From positions 1-64,000 of the forward strand of contig JAAEST010000104.1 in the NCBI GenBank assembly GCA_024229115.1: a stretch of 64,000 nt of DNA, given 5' to 3'. The notes beneath the pieces are model-generated. The model had not been told where the DNA came from, searched no databases, and was given only the letters and a program-made list of their open reading frames with translations. How positions within the stretch are numbered: position 1 is the first letter of the stretch; each line of letters begins with the position of its first letter. This DNA is from Oligoflexia bacterium (lineage in GTDB: Bacteria; Bdellovibrionota; Bacteriovoracia; Bacteriovoracales; Bacteriovoracaceae). Of the stretch, positions 33,587 through 42,653 are shown in pieces. The position numbers and the translations under genes were made by a program.

Positions 33587-35833
33587 TTATTCAATTCTTT
33601 CAATTTTTCTATTCTTACTTAGATATGGATCTTCCCAAGCAAGTCTAGGTAATGCTGATTCAACATAACGATTAGATACAATCTCGAATATATCTTTAGA
33701 TGAATCAAGGTTAATGTCGGCCCCATTGAAAATTGTCTTAGAAAAATTTCCTTCAAGAAGTTCTTTTTGGATAGCTTTCTCACTATCTCCATAGTCTACT
33801 TTCACTATTAGGCCCGATAGATCAATTGGATCAAAAAGTTCTTCTTTGTGTTCTAGATCTAAGTCTTTATTTCGATCTCCTCTGATTAACTTCGAAGTGG
33901 TGTACTCACTGTCAGTAGTGTTACCGATTGATGCAAATTTCTGTTTAAGTGTTTCCGATGCGTTTTTATTGTCAATTGGTGAACTTAAACTTCCTTTTGA
34001 AAGATCAATAAAAGTTAAACCTCTTTTACCAAGGTTTTTTCCAAGAGTTCCTTTGTAGTCTTTGAAAAACTTATCATGAGCTGAGGTTCTTCCGACTCCT
34101 GCTTCTTTTTTTGAAGCTTCGTATTCTGCTTTATACTTATCATTTAATTTTTCAAGATCTGGACCAAGTTTATAGAGTTGTTCCTCTATGGCCCTCGCTC
34201 TCGCACTTCCGCCTTCACCATTTTCATAAGCTTGATTTAGCTCTGACATTAACTTAGCAGCGTTTTTAAGATTGTTTGGGATACCCACTAATTCAGAATC
34301 ACTTAGAGGTTTAGTTTTTTGAGAATCGGGTGTTTCATATTTTTTGAAATCTGTCCCCTTAAAGAGTGCTTCATTAGCAATGGCATTTTGCTGAATATCA
34401 CCAAGGTTTGTTATATTTGCAGGAATTAATCTTGAAACAGGTTTATCAAACTTTTGAATAATCGTTTCATAAATTTGGTTATTGTGATTTGAGTACTGAG
34501 AGTTAACAGTATCAAAGGTTGGCTTTATTCCTTTGAGAGCTTTTTGAGTCCCATAGTAAATGGTTGCCCTAGAGTCAGGATTTTGAAAATAGATATCACT
34601 ACTCACTTCATTGTTTGTTTCAGCAATTGCCTCTATTGCCATCTTTCCACTCTCCCCATACTTTCTCTCTCTTTTTTTTGATTCGGCATGGGCGACAGGA
34701 AAGAAGAAGTCTACGATAGTTTTAATGAATGAACTTCTTGGAGGAAGCGTTCTTAGCCCTCCACCGCCTTTCCCAGTCTCACCTTGGTTGTCTGACGGTG
34801 AATTTTGAATAAAATCAGGGACTCCTTCGCTAGGAGAGTGATCAACACTCGCTTCATTTTCTTCACTGGAAGGAACTCCACTTGTAGTGTAAGACTCTTT
34901 TAAGCGATCGGGATTGTCTTCCCTTTTTTGATTTCTAACATCAGAAGCTTCACTTCCAGGTTCAAGTCCTTCAACTGCCCTTTTGTTTGCTTGTTCTGTT
35001 TCGTTTTCTTCACCACCCGCGTAACGAAGAGTCTCTTCGCAATGTCCCGACTGGTGTTTAAGCTCATCGATGAATTTTTCCTGACAATCTTTTTTAAAGC
35101 TTTTAGTTTTTTTACAATCTTTTAGACTGAGAAGTTGTTCCATGTTATCAATCATTTGAACACGTTTTTGTCTTTGTTGGTTATCTCTAATATTTGTCAT
35201 TAAACCTACATAAAGCTCCGAAAAATCACCTAAAACCTTTTCTACTTCACGATAGCATTTATCACTCTTATCTTTTTCTACAACCTTGATTAACTCCTCT
35301 TCACACTTAACTTTCCTCTTATTAAGTTTTTTCCCTTTAAGATAAGAAAAAATTGAAGCCATGTTGTATCCAGCCTTAACAACTCCCGTTTTAAACTTAG
35401 ATTTAATAGTTGCACTTTGAGCAATTTCTGTTGCCTTTACTTGGATTTCATAAGGCATGTCTTGGGCCCTGCCCGTATTGTCTTTATTGTTAACCTGAGA
35501 AGCTACTAGTCCTCTCATTTTCATTTCGGCTTCATTGTCAACAATTCCCTGGGCCTTAAGAGAGTATCTTGCAGTCATTCTTCCCATACGAAAATCAAGG
35601 GGTTTTCTTGAGCTCTTCTTGCCCGTAGAAACAAACTCACAACCATCCTTGTCGTTTGCAATCTTTGATTCAGCATATAAAGTATTGTAGAAGTTTCGAA
35701 TCTCTTGATTGTTAAGTTCAATCATTTGATCATTCAGATTTTGAGAATCAGAAACAGGTTTTTTATCATTCTCCTGTGCATTTAACGACAACACCGAGAG
35801 CAATAAAAATACTAAACAAGCTTTATTTTTCAT
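33587..35833 (-). CDS. Large exported hypothetical protein
   Basis: The 748-residue product starts with a signal peptide (MKNKACLVFLLLSVLSLNAQ). The first 260 residues are helical with several cysteines (KCEEELI, KCYREVEKV, DCKKTKSF, HCEETLRY). A Ser/Glu/Gly-rich linker (about 270-360) precedes an unusual hydrophobic signal-like stretch (FIKTIVDFFFPVAHAES, about 370-386), and then a mixed alpha/beta region runs to the end. The internal AHAES site looks like a second signal-peptidase site, so the protein might be processed or membrane-anchored mid-chain. No family recognised. Confidence 0.6.
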   Translation of the reverse strand: MKNKACLVFLLLSVLSLNAQENDKKPVSDSQNLNDQMIELNNQEIRNFYNTLYAESKIANDKDGCEFVSTGKKSSRKPLDFRMGRMTARYSLKAQGIVDNEAEMKMRGLVASQVNNKDNTGRAQDMPYEIQVKATEIAQSATIKSKFKTGVVKAGYNMASIFSYLKGKKLNKRKVKCEEELIKVVEKDKSDKCYREVEKVLGDFSELYVGLMTNIRDNQQRQKRVQMIDNMEQLLSLKDCKKTKSFKKDCQEKFIDELKHQSGHCEETLRYAGGEENETEQANKRAVEGLEPGSEASDVRNQKREDNPDRLKESYTTSGVPSSEENEASVDHSPSEGVPDFIQNSPSDNQGETGKGGGGLRTLPPRSSFIKTIVDFFFPVAHAESKKRERKYGESGKMAIEAIAETNNEVSSDIYFQNPDSRATIYYGTQKALKGIKPTFDTVNSQYSNHNNQIYETIIQKFDKPVSRLIPANITNLGDIQQNAIANEALFKGTDFKKYETPDSQKTKPLSDSELVGIPNNLKNAAKLMSELNQAYENGEGGSARARAIEEQLYKLGPDLEKLNDKYKAEYEASKKEAGVGRTSAHDKFFKDYKGTLGKNLGKRGLTFIDLSKGSLSSPIDNKNASETLKQKFASIGNTTDSEYTTSKLIRGDRNKDLDLEHKEELFDPIDLSGLIVKVDYGDSEKAIQKELLEGNFSKTIFNGADINLDSSKDIFEIVSNRYVESALPRLAWEDPYLSKNRKIERIE

Positions 35834-36162
35834 AACTTAGTCCTTTTATGTGACTTCTAAATTTTAGTTCAAGTCAGCGAAATCGCGAAATTCTCTACTA
35901 AATTTCGTATTTAGGTAATTTTCACCTCCTACAAATCTGGGCAGATTAATTTTTCTTAACCCATATATTCGTATTTTTAACTATTTACGGTAACAATCTA
36001 ATTCTCATTAGTCTGGAAAAGATATGCTAAAGCGATATATTGGGGCCAATTCTAGAAGTGGATAAGTGCTCGATATGTCTTTTTTACAATTCGTCTAGAT
36101 TAAGGCGTCCTTTTTCGATATAACCCCTCTGAATTCACACTTAATTTTATGGGGATAAATAA
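35834..36162. other. Non-coding gap between two exported-protein genes
   Basis: A 329-nt AT-rich gap between divergent genes. I see a small hairpin (CGAAAT, about 10 nt, ATTTCG, near 35892) and presumably two divergent promoters, but no clear motif A, B or C copy and no convincing small gene. Confidence 0.4.
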
Positions 36163-37020
36163 ATGAAAAAATCACTTTTAATACTTCCAGTTCTTGCAAT
36201 TGCTCTTTCTTCATGTGGAGGATCGTCAGGAGGTGGAGGTTCAACTCTTGGATCGTATAACACTCCAAATTTAACAGCTTCACAATTTGTAGATGGTCTT
36301 AAAAGATATGATGTTCTATCAGATCATGCACTTTTACTTGATATTGATGAAACCTTAAGATCTCAAGTAGCAGGACAAGATGATTGGTTTGTAATTTACG
36401 ATGCAAAATATGATGAAAACAAAGCATTTTCACTACAGTACCTAAGAGGTCTCTACTATACTTCTTACTACTCTGACGAATATTACACGGCCAGATCGTT
36501 TAGAGGTCTTGAGGACTTAGATATTGGTAATGGAGACCTTAACGGTGATTTCTGGGGAGATGACTACGAAGTGGTTGATGCTCAGTATGATATTTTTGGA
36601 GACTTCACTCACTTTGAAGGAAGAAACTCTGGATTTGATTATGAAGATGGTGATCAAACAACGGATGCTTCTTTAATGGTTGCCGATAAAGAAGAAGTAC
36701 AGGAGATAAAAAGGGCTGCTAATATCTCATTTGCCTTTTCAATGCCTTTTGAATCGGCAAGATCACTTGTGACTCTTGGAAAGAAGATGGGTGCAGTATT
36801 AAATGGTGCTAACTCATTTGACCAATTAACTTCTGAAGATCAAATGGCCATTGCTAAAGATGTTGAAAATTTCACTGGAGTAACACTCGCTGAGATTATG
36901 GAAGCATCGATGGATGATAATAAGAAGAAGGCAACAATTTCAAAGATTGCTAAGAAAATTGGAGTAAGTGCAACGAATCTAGAAGAAAAAATTCTTCCAG
37001 AGCTTGTTGGGCTTGAGTAA
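36163..37020 (+). CDS. Lipoprotein with acidic mature region
   Basis: The 285-residue product has a lipoprotein signal with lipobox LSSC-GGSSGGGGS (Cys at about 18). The mature part is very acidic, rich in Asp/Tyr (DLDIGNGDLNGDFWGDDYE, with possible calcium-binding Asp clusters), and helical after about residue 180. The base composition is slightly more balanced than its surroundings. It may be an abundant envelope protein. Family not recognised. Confidence 0.65.
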   Translation: MKKSLLILPVLAIALSSCGGSSGGGGSTLGSYNTPNLTASQFVDGLKRYDVLSDHALLLDIDETLRSQVAGQDDWFVIYDAKYDENKAFSLQYLRGLYYTSYYSDEYYTARSFRGLEDLDIGNGDLNGDFWGDDYEVVDAQYDIFGDFTHFEGRNSGFDYEDGDQTTDASLMVADKEEVQEIKRAANISFAFSMPFESARSLVTLGKKMGAVLNGANSFDQLTSEDQMAIAKDVENFTGVTLAEIMEASMDDNKKKATISKIAKKIGVSATNLEEKILPELVGLE

Positions 37021-37126
37021 TTTCATAATTCCAAAAAGAGGACGTCATTTTCTTTTAGGATTTGTAGATATTTTTTGACTAGAAAGAGGAGCTTAACGGT
37101 TCCTTTTTTTATTGGTGACATCGCCT

Positions 37127-37822
37127 TTAGATTACATATTCTTTTGTAGAGTCTTTAAAGTCATAAAGTTCAAAGTCTTTTATTAAATTAAAAACTGTTG
37201 CATAGGTTAGTCCAGTTATTTTTGCCATCTTATATATCGAGATATTCTCGTTAAACGCAATAATTGCTTTTAGATCAGAAATAGAACTTGAAAAACCTAA
37301 CATTCGATAATACATCTCTGGAACATGTTTTTTTAAGTGTGACTTGCAGCACAAATTATTTGAAATCTCGTTCGCAATAAATTCTGGTGCAATAATGCCG
37401 AATCTAGCCCATCTTGGATCACACTTCTTTTTGTTAGAGAATAATTTTGATAATCTTTTCTCTTCTGCTTTAGTCTCACAGTATTTCGAAAGTCCCTTAA
37501 ATTTCCCTTTTTCAGGAAAATGAGGGTCAGCGATTGCTAAAAGTGCTCCTAAAACAGAAGAATCATATAAGTCTGAATCCATTTTGGATAAAATCTTATT
37601 TAACTTCTTAAAAGAGAGGTATTTACCGTATGCCAAGCACCAATACTCCATCGATCTAGATAATCTAAGATCGTCGTATACATAATTAGTTGAAAGGATA
37701 AAAAATTTCTCTATATCTATATAATCACGTTTTTTCTTAACTTTGCTTGAAATAAGCATCCCTAGTGAAGCTAAATACCAAGCTACATCCTCCCGATTAC
37801 TTAAAGTAAGTTGAGAGCTCAT
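37127..37822 (-). CDS. HTH partner protein of a nucleotidyltransferase cassette (copy 1)
   Basis: The 231-residue protein overlaps the upstream nucleotidyltransferase gene by 26 nt. Near its C-terminus RWARFGIIAPEF matches the KFGIRSPKI-like segment of the protein at 39693-40340, and both end in a similar HTH (YKMAKITGLTYATVFNLIKDF against YDIAKYLNCSFGQVYPVLNSLKRF). The two are therefore distant paralogues. In AbiE-like systems an HTH protein opposes a nucleotidyltransferase toxin; here it is the second gene of the pair. Function is inferred from context. Confidence 0.55.
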   Translation of the reverse strand: MSSQLTLSNREDVAWYLASLGMLISSKVKKKRDYIDIEKFFILSTNYVYDDLRLSRSMEYWCLAYGKYLSFKKLNKILSKMDSDLYDSSVLGALLAIADPHFPEKGKFKGLSKYCETKAEEKRLSKLFSNKKKCDPRWARFGIIAPEFIANEISNNLCCKSHLKKHVPEMYYRMLGFSSSISDLKAIIAFNENISIYKMAKITGLTYATVFNLIKDFELYDFKDSTKEYVI

Positions 37823-38339
37823 CTCTTAACTCCTTTAAATTCGCAATAAGTTGATTTTCAAACTTCTGAGGTAATTCCTTACCGTGTTTTTCGATAATAA
37901 AAGAAAAAGCGTCATCAATGTCTACCATAGAAGGATTTATTTTTATTAGATCTTCAAGGTCACGAATTATACCTTGCTCTTTTCTTGAATAGTAAGCACT
38001 AACTTTAAGGATAATTAAATCTTTAATATCTAAGACATAAATATCGATATTGCTTAAACGCTCTTTTAAAATGACTCGATCTTTATATCCGTCAGGTAGA
38101 GTAATTGACGAAGAACCATGATCGAACCATTGATGACCAATATTTGCAGAGATGTCTCGTATCTGCTGAAGTATTTGTTCATCCTCAACTACATTTACAG
38201 GATCAATATCAGTCTCTCTTGAGATATCAACACCATGAAGGTGAAGTGCATAGCTCCCAATAGTGTGAAGCTCTATTTTAAGATTCTTATCTTTAAGCCA
38301 CTTATTTAGACGTTGGAGGCCTTCTTTAACTCTTTCCAT
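37797..38339 (-). CDS. DUF6036-like/AbiEii-like nucleotidyltransferase (copy 1)
   Basis: The 180-residue product has the minimal nucleotidyltransferase signature: TIGSYALHLHG (Gly28-Ser29) followed by SRETDIDPV (Asp44, Asp46), then a beta strand with IDIYVLDIKDLIILKVSAYYSRKE. Related proteins are toxins of type IV toxin-antitoxin or abortive-infection modules that transfer nucleotides to RNA or protein. The gene starts at 38339 in a very AT-rich promoter region and is coupled to the HTH partner downstream. Confidence 0.65.
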   Translation of the reverse strand: MERVKEGLQRLNKWLKDKNLKIELHTIGSYALHLHGVDISRETDIDPVNVVEDEQILQQIRDISANIGHQWFDHGSSSITLPDGYKDRVILKERLSNIDIYVLDIKDLIILKVSAYYSRKEQGIIRDLEDLIKINPSMVDIDDAFSFIIEKHGKELPQKFENQLIANLKELRDELSTYFK

Positions 38340-38442
38340 AGCTTATAATAACATATATAATATTTTTATACATATACTTTTACTATATACATAATATCAT
38401 ATTAATTTCAAATATTTAGAAATTCAGCTTCCGCAAAAGTAC

Positions 38443-38859
38443 TTAACTAATTAGTAATGAATGATTTGTTATTGACTCAAATAATTCTGCAAATCTTTGG
38501 AGAGTGATTGCAGTTTTTCCTTTTTCATACCTAGCATAAGAGTTTCTAGATTTACTCTTAAGAATATCTGCCATGTCTTGAAGTGTTAAATTGTTAAGTT
38601 CTCTTTGCCTCCTTAAAATAAAAGAAGCTAACTTGTTTGTGTTTCTAGCTTTAAAGATAACTTTGTTTGTCTTTTTTTCTAGTCTTAATTCAAATTCCAT
38701 ATCAAGACAATACTCTTCTTTCATGAGTTCTATTGATTCACTTAGAAAGTTAACGGCCTCTTTTTTAGTTTTTCCCTGACCATCCATATCTAAGAGGTTT
38801 AGACTGGCCACCCAGTAGTTTCCCTCTTTAGACACTTTTCCACTAATTAACATGGGCAT
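38443..38859 (-). CDS. hicB: HicB-type antitoxin with XRE DNA-binding domain
   Basis: The 138-residue product has an N-terminal HicB fold (ISGKVSKEGNYWVASLNLLDMDGQGKTKKEAVNFL) and a C-terminal helix-turn-helix (LNNLTLQDMADILKSKSRNSYARYEKG). HicB neutralises HicA by direct binding and represses the operon. It lies 9 nt downstream of the hicA-like gene, the usual toxin-first order. Confidence 0.85.
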   Translation of the reverse strand: MPMLISGKVSKEGNYWVASLNLLDMDGQGKTKKEAVNFLSESIELMKEEYCLDMEFELRLEKKTNKVIFKARNTNKLASFILRRQRELNNLTLQDMADILKSKSRNSYARYEKGKTAITLQRFAELFESITNHSLLIS

Positions 38860-38868
38860 CCTTTTTAT

Positions 38869-39051
38869 TCACTCGACTCGATTTGCTCTAACTTTCTTGA
38901 TCTCTTTTTTTGCGATACTATCAGCTATTTCTCTATGTCTACCGACTATAATGCTTAATTTCCCATTAGTATAAATGTCATGATTAGCACCATGTCTTTT
39001 AAAATACCAACCGCAATCCTCGATAATTTTCAAAAAGTCCCTTCTTTTCAC
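38869..39051 (-). CDS. hicA: HicA-type mRNA interferase toxin
   Basis: The 60-residue length is typical of HicA. The double-stranded-RNA-binding-like fold is recognisable by KRRDFLKIIEDCGWYFKRHG, the catalytic-site region GANHDIYTNG (His24) and IVGRHREIADSIAKKEIKK. HicA cleaves mRNA in translation-dependent or independent ways and is held off by HicB. Its start overlaps the end of the upstream gene by 53 nt. Confidence 0.85.
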   Translation of the reverse strand: MKRRDFLKIIEDCGWYFKRHGANHDIYTNGKLSIIVGRHREIADSIAKKEIKKVRANRVE

Positions 39052-39562
39052 TATTCATCCTTGTTTTAATTTTTAAATTTCTAACTTCTTTAGAGTCATT
39101 AAAAATTAAACCTGGATAAGCTACCCCTTTAGGGAAAGGTGAGTAATTATATGATAAAAAATCTCTAGCTTCACAAGAGATTACAGCGATTTTTTCTTTA
39201 ATCTTTTTAGCAATATGCTTAAAGATATCTAAACAAAATCTTACTCTTAGAGTCTCAAAGAGTAAGTCAACATTGCAAATCCTAATATGAGCAATCTCGT
39301 GGTAATGGGCGAAGTAGTTCTCCGTAACACCTTCTTCTTTAAGTTTTTCTAGATCTCTTCTAAGTTCTTCAGCTATTTTTAAAAACTGATCTAACTCTTC
39401 TTGCGAAGGAGTTTTTTCTTTTAAAAAAGTTTTAGGATCAAATACAAACTCTTCGCAGGCTGGGGCACTTCGATCATTCGGAGAAGAAATTACTTTTACT
39501 ATTATGTTTCTTACATAATTTATTGAACTAGCTATTGAATTTAGTTTTATCTTTTTTAACAT
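38999..39562 (-). CDS. Hypothetical protein with an HExxH motif, upstream of hicAB
   Basis: ATG 39562 is preferred over a TTG at 39598, because the latter lies inside a palindrome that looks like the promoter or operator. The 187-residue product contains YHEIAHIRICNVD (His88, Glu89, His92), an HExxH zinc-protease-like signature within a helical region. The rest gives no family hint, so chance occurrence is possible. The last 53 nt overlap hicA in another frame. If real, a three-gene hicAB operon with a putative peptidase would be unusual. Confidence 0.5.
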   Translation of the reverse strand: MLKKIKLNSIASSINYVRNIIVKVISSPNDRSAPACEEFVFDPKTFLKEKTPSQEELDQFLKIAEELRRDLEKLKEEGVTENYFAHYHEIAHIRICNVDLLFETLRVRFCLDIFKHIAKKIKEKIAVISCEARDFLSYNYSPFPKGVAYPGLIFNDSKEVRNLKIKTRMNSEKKGLFENYRGLRLVF

Positions 39563-39570
39563 GAACCCAT

Positions 39571-39590
39571 TGTACACAAATTCGTGTACA
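39571..39590 (-). promoter_or_regulatory. Palindromic operator candidate upstream of the HExxH-hicAB operon
   Basis: TGTACACAAATTCGTGTACA has perfect 7-bp arms (TGTACAC/GTGTACA) around a 6-nt spacer, 8 nt before the start codon at 39562. It is well placed for autoregulation by HicB or another HTH protein. Confidence 0.6.
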
Positions 39591-39692
39591 CAAATCAAAA
39601 GAATGATTAAATATTATTAATAAATCTTTTAAAAGGTCGTAATTTCGATAGTTTAACTTTCAATAAAAAGGGTAAATGTTGCATCACTACAA

Positions 39693-40340
39693 TTAATTAA
39701 ATCGCTTTAGGCTATTTAAAACTGGATATACTTGTCCGAAAGAGCAGTTTAGATACTTCGCAATATCATACCCTGATAGTATCGATCCATTTGAAAACAA
39801 AGTGTAAATATCTGAACGATAATTAACTCCAATCACAGAACGGTTTTTAAACCATAGGTTCTTCTTTACTACATATGATTGTTCTAAAAATTTAGCTCTT
39901 TTTGACAGTTCAATTTTTGGAGATCTAATTCCAAATTTTGAAAAATCTTTATCAAGTCCCAATCTTTTGATTTGAAAATCTAGTCCTATCTTGTCTCGTT
40001 TTTCTTTTTTGCACCGTAGTGATCCGTAAAACTTATTAGAATATTTATTTTTAAATTCATTTGTTTTTGAAATACATCCTAAGAATATTTTTACTTTAAA
40101 TGAGTCTAACTTCTTTGCTTCTTTTAAAAGAGATTTAACATTAATCAATGCACTGTACATTTCAAGCCAAACAGGAATTAGAGTTAATAGCTCAAGGTTT
40201 GTACTAAAGTCACTTATCTCTATCGCCTCAATTAAGACCTTTTCAGGATGAGTTTCTTTTAACGATAGTGGGCTTTTATCTTGATTCGACTCAATGAAAG
40301 CAAATCCAATAGAATAGAGTTTCTTATATATAAGCTCCAA
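39693..40340 (-). CDS. HTH partner protein of a nucleotidyltransferase cassette (copy 2)
   Basis: The 215-residue protein lies 3 nt after the nucleotidyltransferase gene. Its C-terminal HTH (SGYDIAKYLNCSFGQVYPVL) and the preceding FSKFGIRSPKI segment match the copy at 37127-37822, while the N-terminal halves have diverged strongly. Presumed antitoxin or regulator of its partner. Confidence 0.55.
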   Translation of the reverse strand: MELIYKKLYSIGFAFIESNQDKSPLSLKETHPEKVLIEAIEISDFSTNLELLTLIPVWLEMYSALINVKSLLKEAKKLDSFKVKIFLGCISKTNEFKNKYSNKFYGSLRCKKEKRDKIGLDFQIKRLGLDKDFSKFGIRSPKIELSKRAKFLEQSYVVKKNLWFKNRSVIGVNYRSDIYTLFSNGSILSGYDIAKYLNCSFGQVYPVLNSLKRFN

Positions 40341-40343
40341 GAG

Positions 40344-40868
40344 TTAATCCTTCTTCTTAAGAGAGTTTCTAACTTCTTCTAGACTCTCTTGATATTTTTT
40401 ATCATTAACTAAGTGGGGAACATTTTTGAGCTGATTGATTGCTTGATCGATCTCGCTATCACTTAGGTTCATGCTCAATAAATCGTCATAATCTCTACCC
40501 GCCCTTGAAAACATCGCATCTATCTTTAGAATCGCTAAATCAACTATCGAAACGCTATAAATGTCTAGGTTTGAATAATTATGTATTAGTATGGCCCTAT
40601 CGATCCATCCATCAGGAAGATTAGAGGCAAATAAAGAAACTGCATTGTTTAGCCAATCTTTATCAAGCCCCAATTGCTTTGCAACTTCTTGAGACGCACC
40701 TTTCATTTGCTCATCGATTCTTGGTGCTATTACATCGACATCTTGAGTGGCCCTAGTAGTTTTCTTGAGTAGAATGAGGGCCATCCCTCCTGTGATATAA
40801 ATTGATTTTTTCACCTTAAGAAGTGCTAATTTTTCGTTTAATAGTTTTAGGGCGTTTAGTAATTCCAT
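40344..40868 (-). CDS. DUF6036-like nucleotidyltransferase (copy 2)
   Basis: The 174-residue product shows YITGGMALILL (Gly27-Gly28), RATQDVDVIAP (Asp43, Asp45), then LPDGWIDRAILIHNYSNLDIYSVSIVDLAILKIDAMFSR. This parallels copy 1 (LPDGYKDRVILKERLSNIDIYVLDIKDLIILKVSAYYSR) so closely that common origin is clear. ATATCAA/TTGATAT arms lie upstream (40887/40916), a possible operator. Toxin role is inferred from family context. Confidence 0.7.
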   Translation of the reverse strand: MELLNALKLLNEKLALLKVKKSIYITGGMALILLKKTTRATQDVDVIAPRIDEQMKGASQEVAKQLGLDKDWLNNAVSLFASNLPDGWIDRAILIHNYSNLDIYSVSIVDLAILKIDAMFSRAGRDYDDLLSMNLSDSEIDQAINQLKNVPHLVNDKKYQESLEEVRNSLKKKD

Positions 40869-40936
40869 AGATCTATTGTATCACATATATCAATAATTTA
40901 GTAATATATAAATACTTGATATTATAAGACATCCGT

Positions 40937-42388
40937 CTATTCCTCGACGTTGCCTTCTATTATCGTTTCTATAGAGTCGAAGTATTTCGATACATTAGTA
41001 TGAGCATTTTTCACAAGCAAATTAACTTTTTCTTCCTTTACTCCAATCGTTTTAGCAAAGTAGATAAACAAAATATAAGAGAGAATTTCGGAAATATTCC
41101 CGAAGTTCGTTTCGTTAAAATACTTTTTAACTTCATCTCTTGTATCAATTTTCTTTTCAAAATTTAGCGGGTGTATTGCAAAGTTTCTTAATTCCTTAAG
41201 TGCATACCCTAAGCTGTCACACTTTTTTAAAAGAGAATCGGGAACATTTTCCTTTAATTCATCAAGAAGGACTTTGTTGTTGCAGTAATTTAAAAAATGT
41301 TGGAAATAATCACCTTTTTCAGATTTCTTTCTCCCAATGTGTTCGATTATACATGAGATATCTTTAAACTTTGAAAGAGAAGAGTTTGGGGAATAGGTAT
41401 TATAAAAAAGAAAGTCTTTAATAGAGTCTAAAATAAAATCCTTCTTATTCCAAATCTGAAGAGTTTTCTCAAAACAGGTTAAGTCGTTCAAGTAGATCGC
41501 ATCTCTGGCCCGATTAATTCCTTCGTAATTAATTTCTTCAAGATGATGGCTCATGTAATTATGGGAAATAAGTAATCTACAGGTGCTTACATTCTCTTTT
41601 TCTTTATAGGTTAGATTGACTACTTTAGGAGCAAATATTGACTTGTTTAAAAACGTATAGAGGTTGCAAAGACTTCTAATTATATAAGTGATATCACTAA
41701 CGTTTTTATTCTTATTGAAATCAATAGAATGGGTAACATATGGCTTTTTCTTGGTAGCTACAATTACCTTTTTCTTATTTTCAAACTCTCTAGTTAAATT
41801 AGTGATTGCGTCTATATAAGACTGAGTCTCAGGACATTCACTCAAATCTTCGTTAGAAATAATTGATATTGCTTTTTTAAGAGAGGAATACATGGCCTCT
41901 TCGTTGTATTTTATCTGGTAAGTATAATCATCTATCTTTGCTTTATTTAAAACTCTGCTTTCGTTTGGGTGCTTGTTTAAAAATCCCCTAAAATCATAAA
42001 GATGGTTCGCTCTATTTGTTTGAAGAGAAGCGTGAGAAAATGTCTGGCCTCTATTAAAATCAAGGCTTCCAAGCAATGCCCATTCTGCATGTATTTTATA
42101 GCTAGTTAACCTCATGTTGTCTTTAAATACAAAACTATTCATACTACCAAGAGAGAAAAATAGAGATATGATTACTTTTGTAATTTCATTATCATTGTAG
42201 ATATGTCCATACAGAAGGTCATGAGTTTCCAATCTAGGAAAATTATCGCGATTTGATACAAGGATCTCTACGCTCAATCCAGATCCAGGAGAGTAAGTGA
42301 GTTTACCGCTAAGTTTGTCTTTTATATCTGGAGATGTATAAAACTCTCCTGTCCAAAAATGTTCTTCGAAATGGCTAAAATCTCTCAA
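40937..42388 (-). CDS. ApeA-like HEPN-domain anti-phage protein
   Basis: The 483-residue product has an N-terminal beta-rich region resembling the ApeA N-terminal domain (FWTGEFYTSPDIKDKLSGKL, LSVEILVSN, HDLLYGHIY). Near the C-terminus is a HEPN ribonuclease signature, LKELRNFAIHPLN (Arg401-Asn402...His406, the RNxxxH form). ApeA-type proteins are single-gene abortive-infection systems whose HEPN nuclease is turned on by phage cues. It sits alone on the minus strand between the nucleotidyltransferase cassettes and the HigBA-like pair, consistent with a defence island. Confidence 0.65.
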   Translation of the reverse strand: MRDFSHFEEHFWTGEFYTSPDIKDKLSGKLTYSPGSGLSVEILVSNRDNFPRLETHDLLYGHIYNDNEITKVIISLFFSLGSMNSFVFKDNMRLTSYKIHAEWALLGSLDFNRGQTFSHASLQTNRANHLYDFRGFLNKHPNESRVLNKAKIDDYTYQIKYNEEAMYSSLKKAISIISNEDLSECPETQSYIDAITNLTREFENKKKVIVATKKKPYVTHSIDFNKNKNVSDITYIIRSLCNLYTFLNKSIFAPKVVNLTYKEKENVSTCRLLISHNYMSHHLEEINYEGINRARDAIYLNDLTCFEKTLQIWNKKDFILDSIKDFLFYNTYSPNSSLSKFKDISCIIEHIGRKKSEKGDYFQHFLNYCNNKVLLDELKENVPDSLLKKCDSLGYALKELRNFAIHPLNFEKKIDTRDEVKKYFNETNFGNISEILSYILFIYFAKTIGVKEEKVNLLVKNAHTNVSKYFDSIETIIEGNVEE

Positions 42389-42653
42389 GCTTACCTCTTT
42401 TTAAAAAAGAGAAAAATATAGAATCTTGTAATGGTAGATGTCAAAGAAGGGATCAGAGGTAATTCAAAACTTCTCTACCTATAAAAGGGTCGTTCTACAG
42501 TCTTCTCATATTGTAATAACAGTAACTTATATACTTACTTTGGCATAAATAAGCTTTAATTAAAGGTATTTACCAAAAGTTACGATAAATAATTGTTATC
42601 AATTTTGATAATTTAAATAGCTTTTTTTTAGCAAAAATGATACCATAATTATA

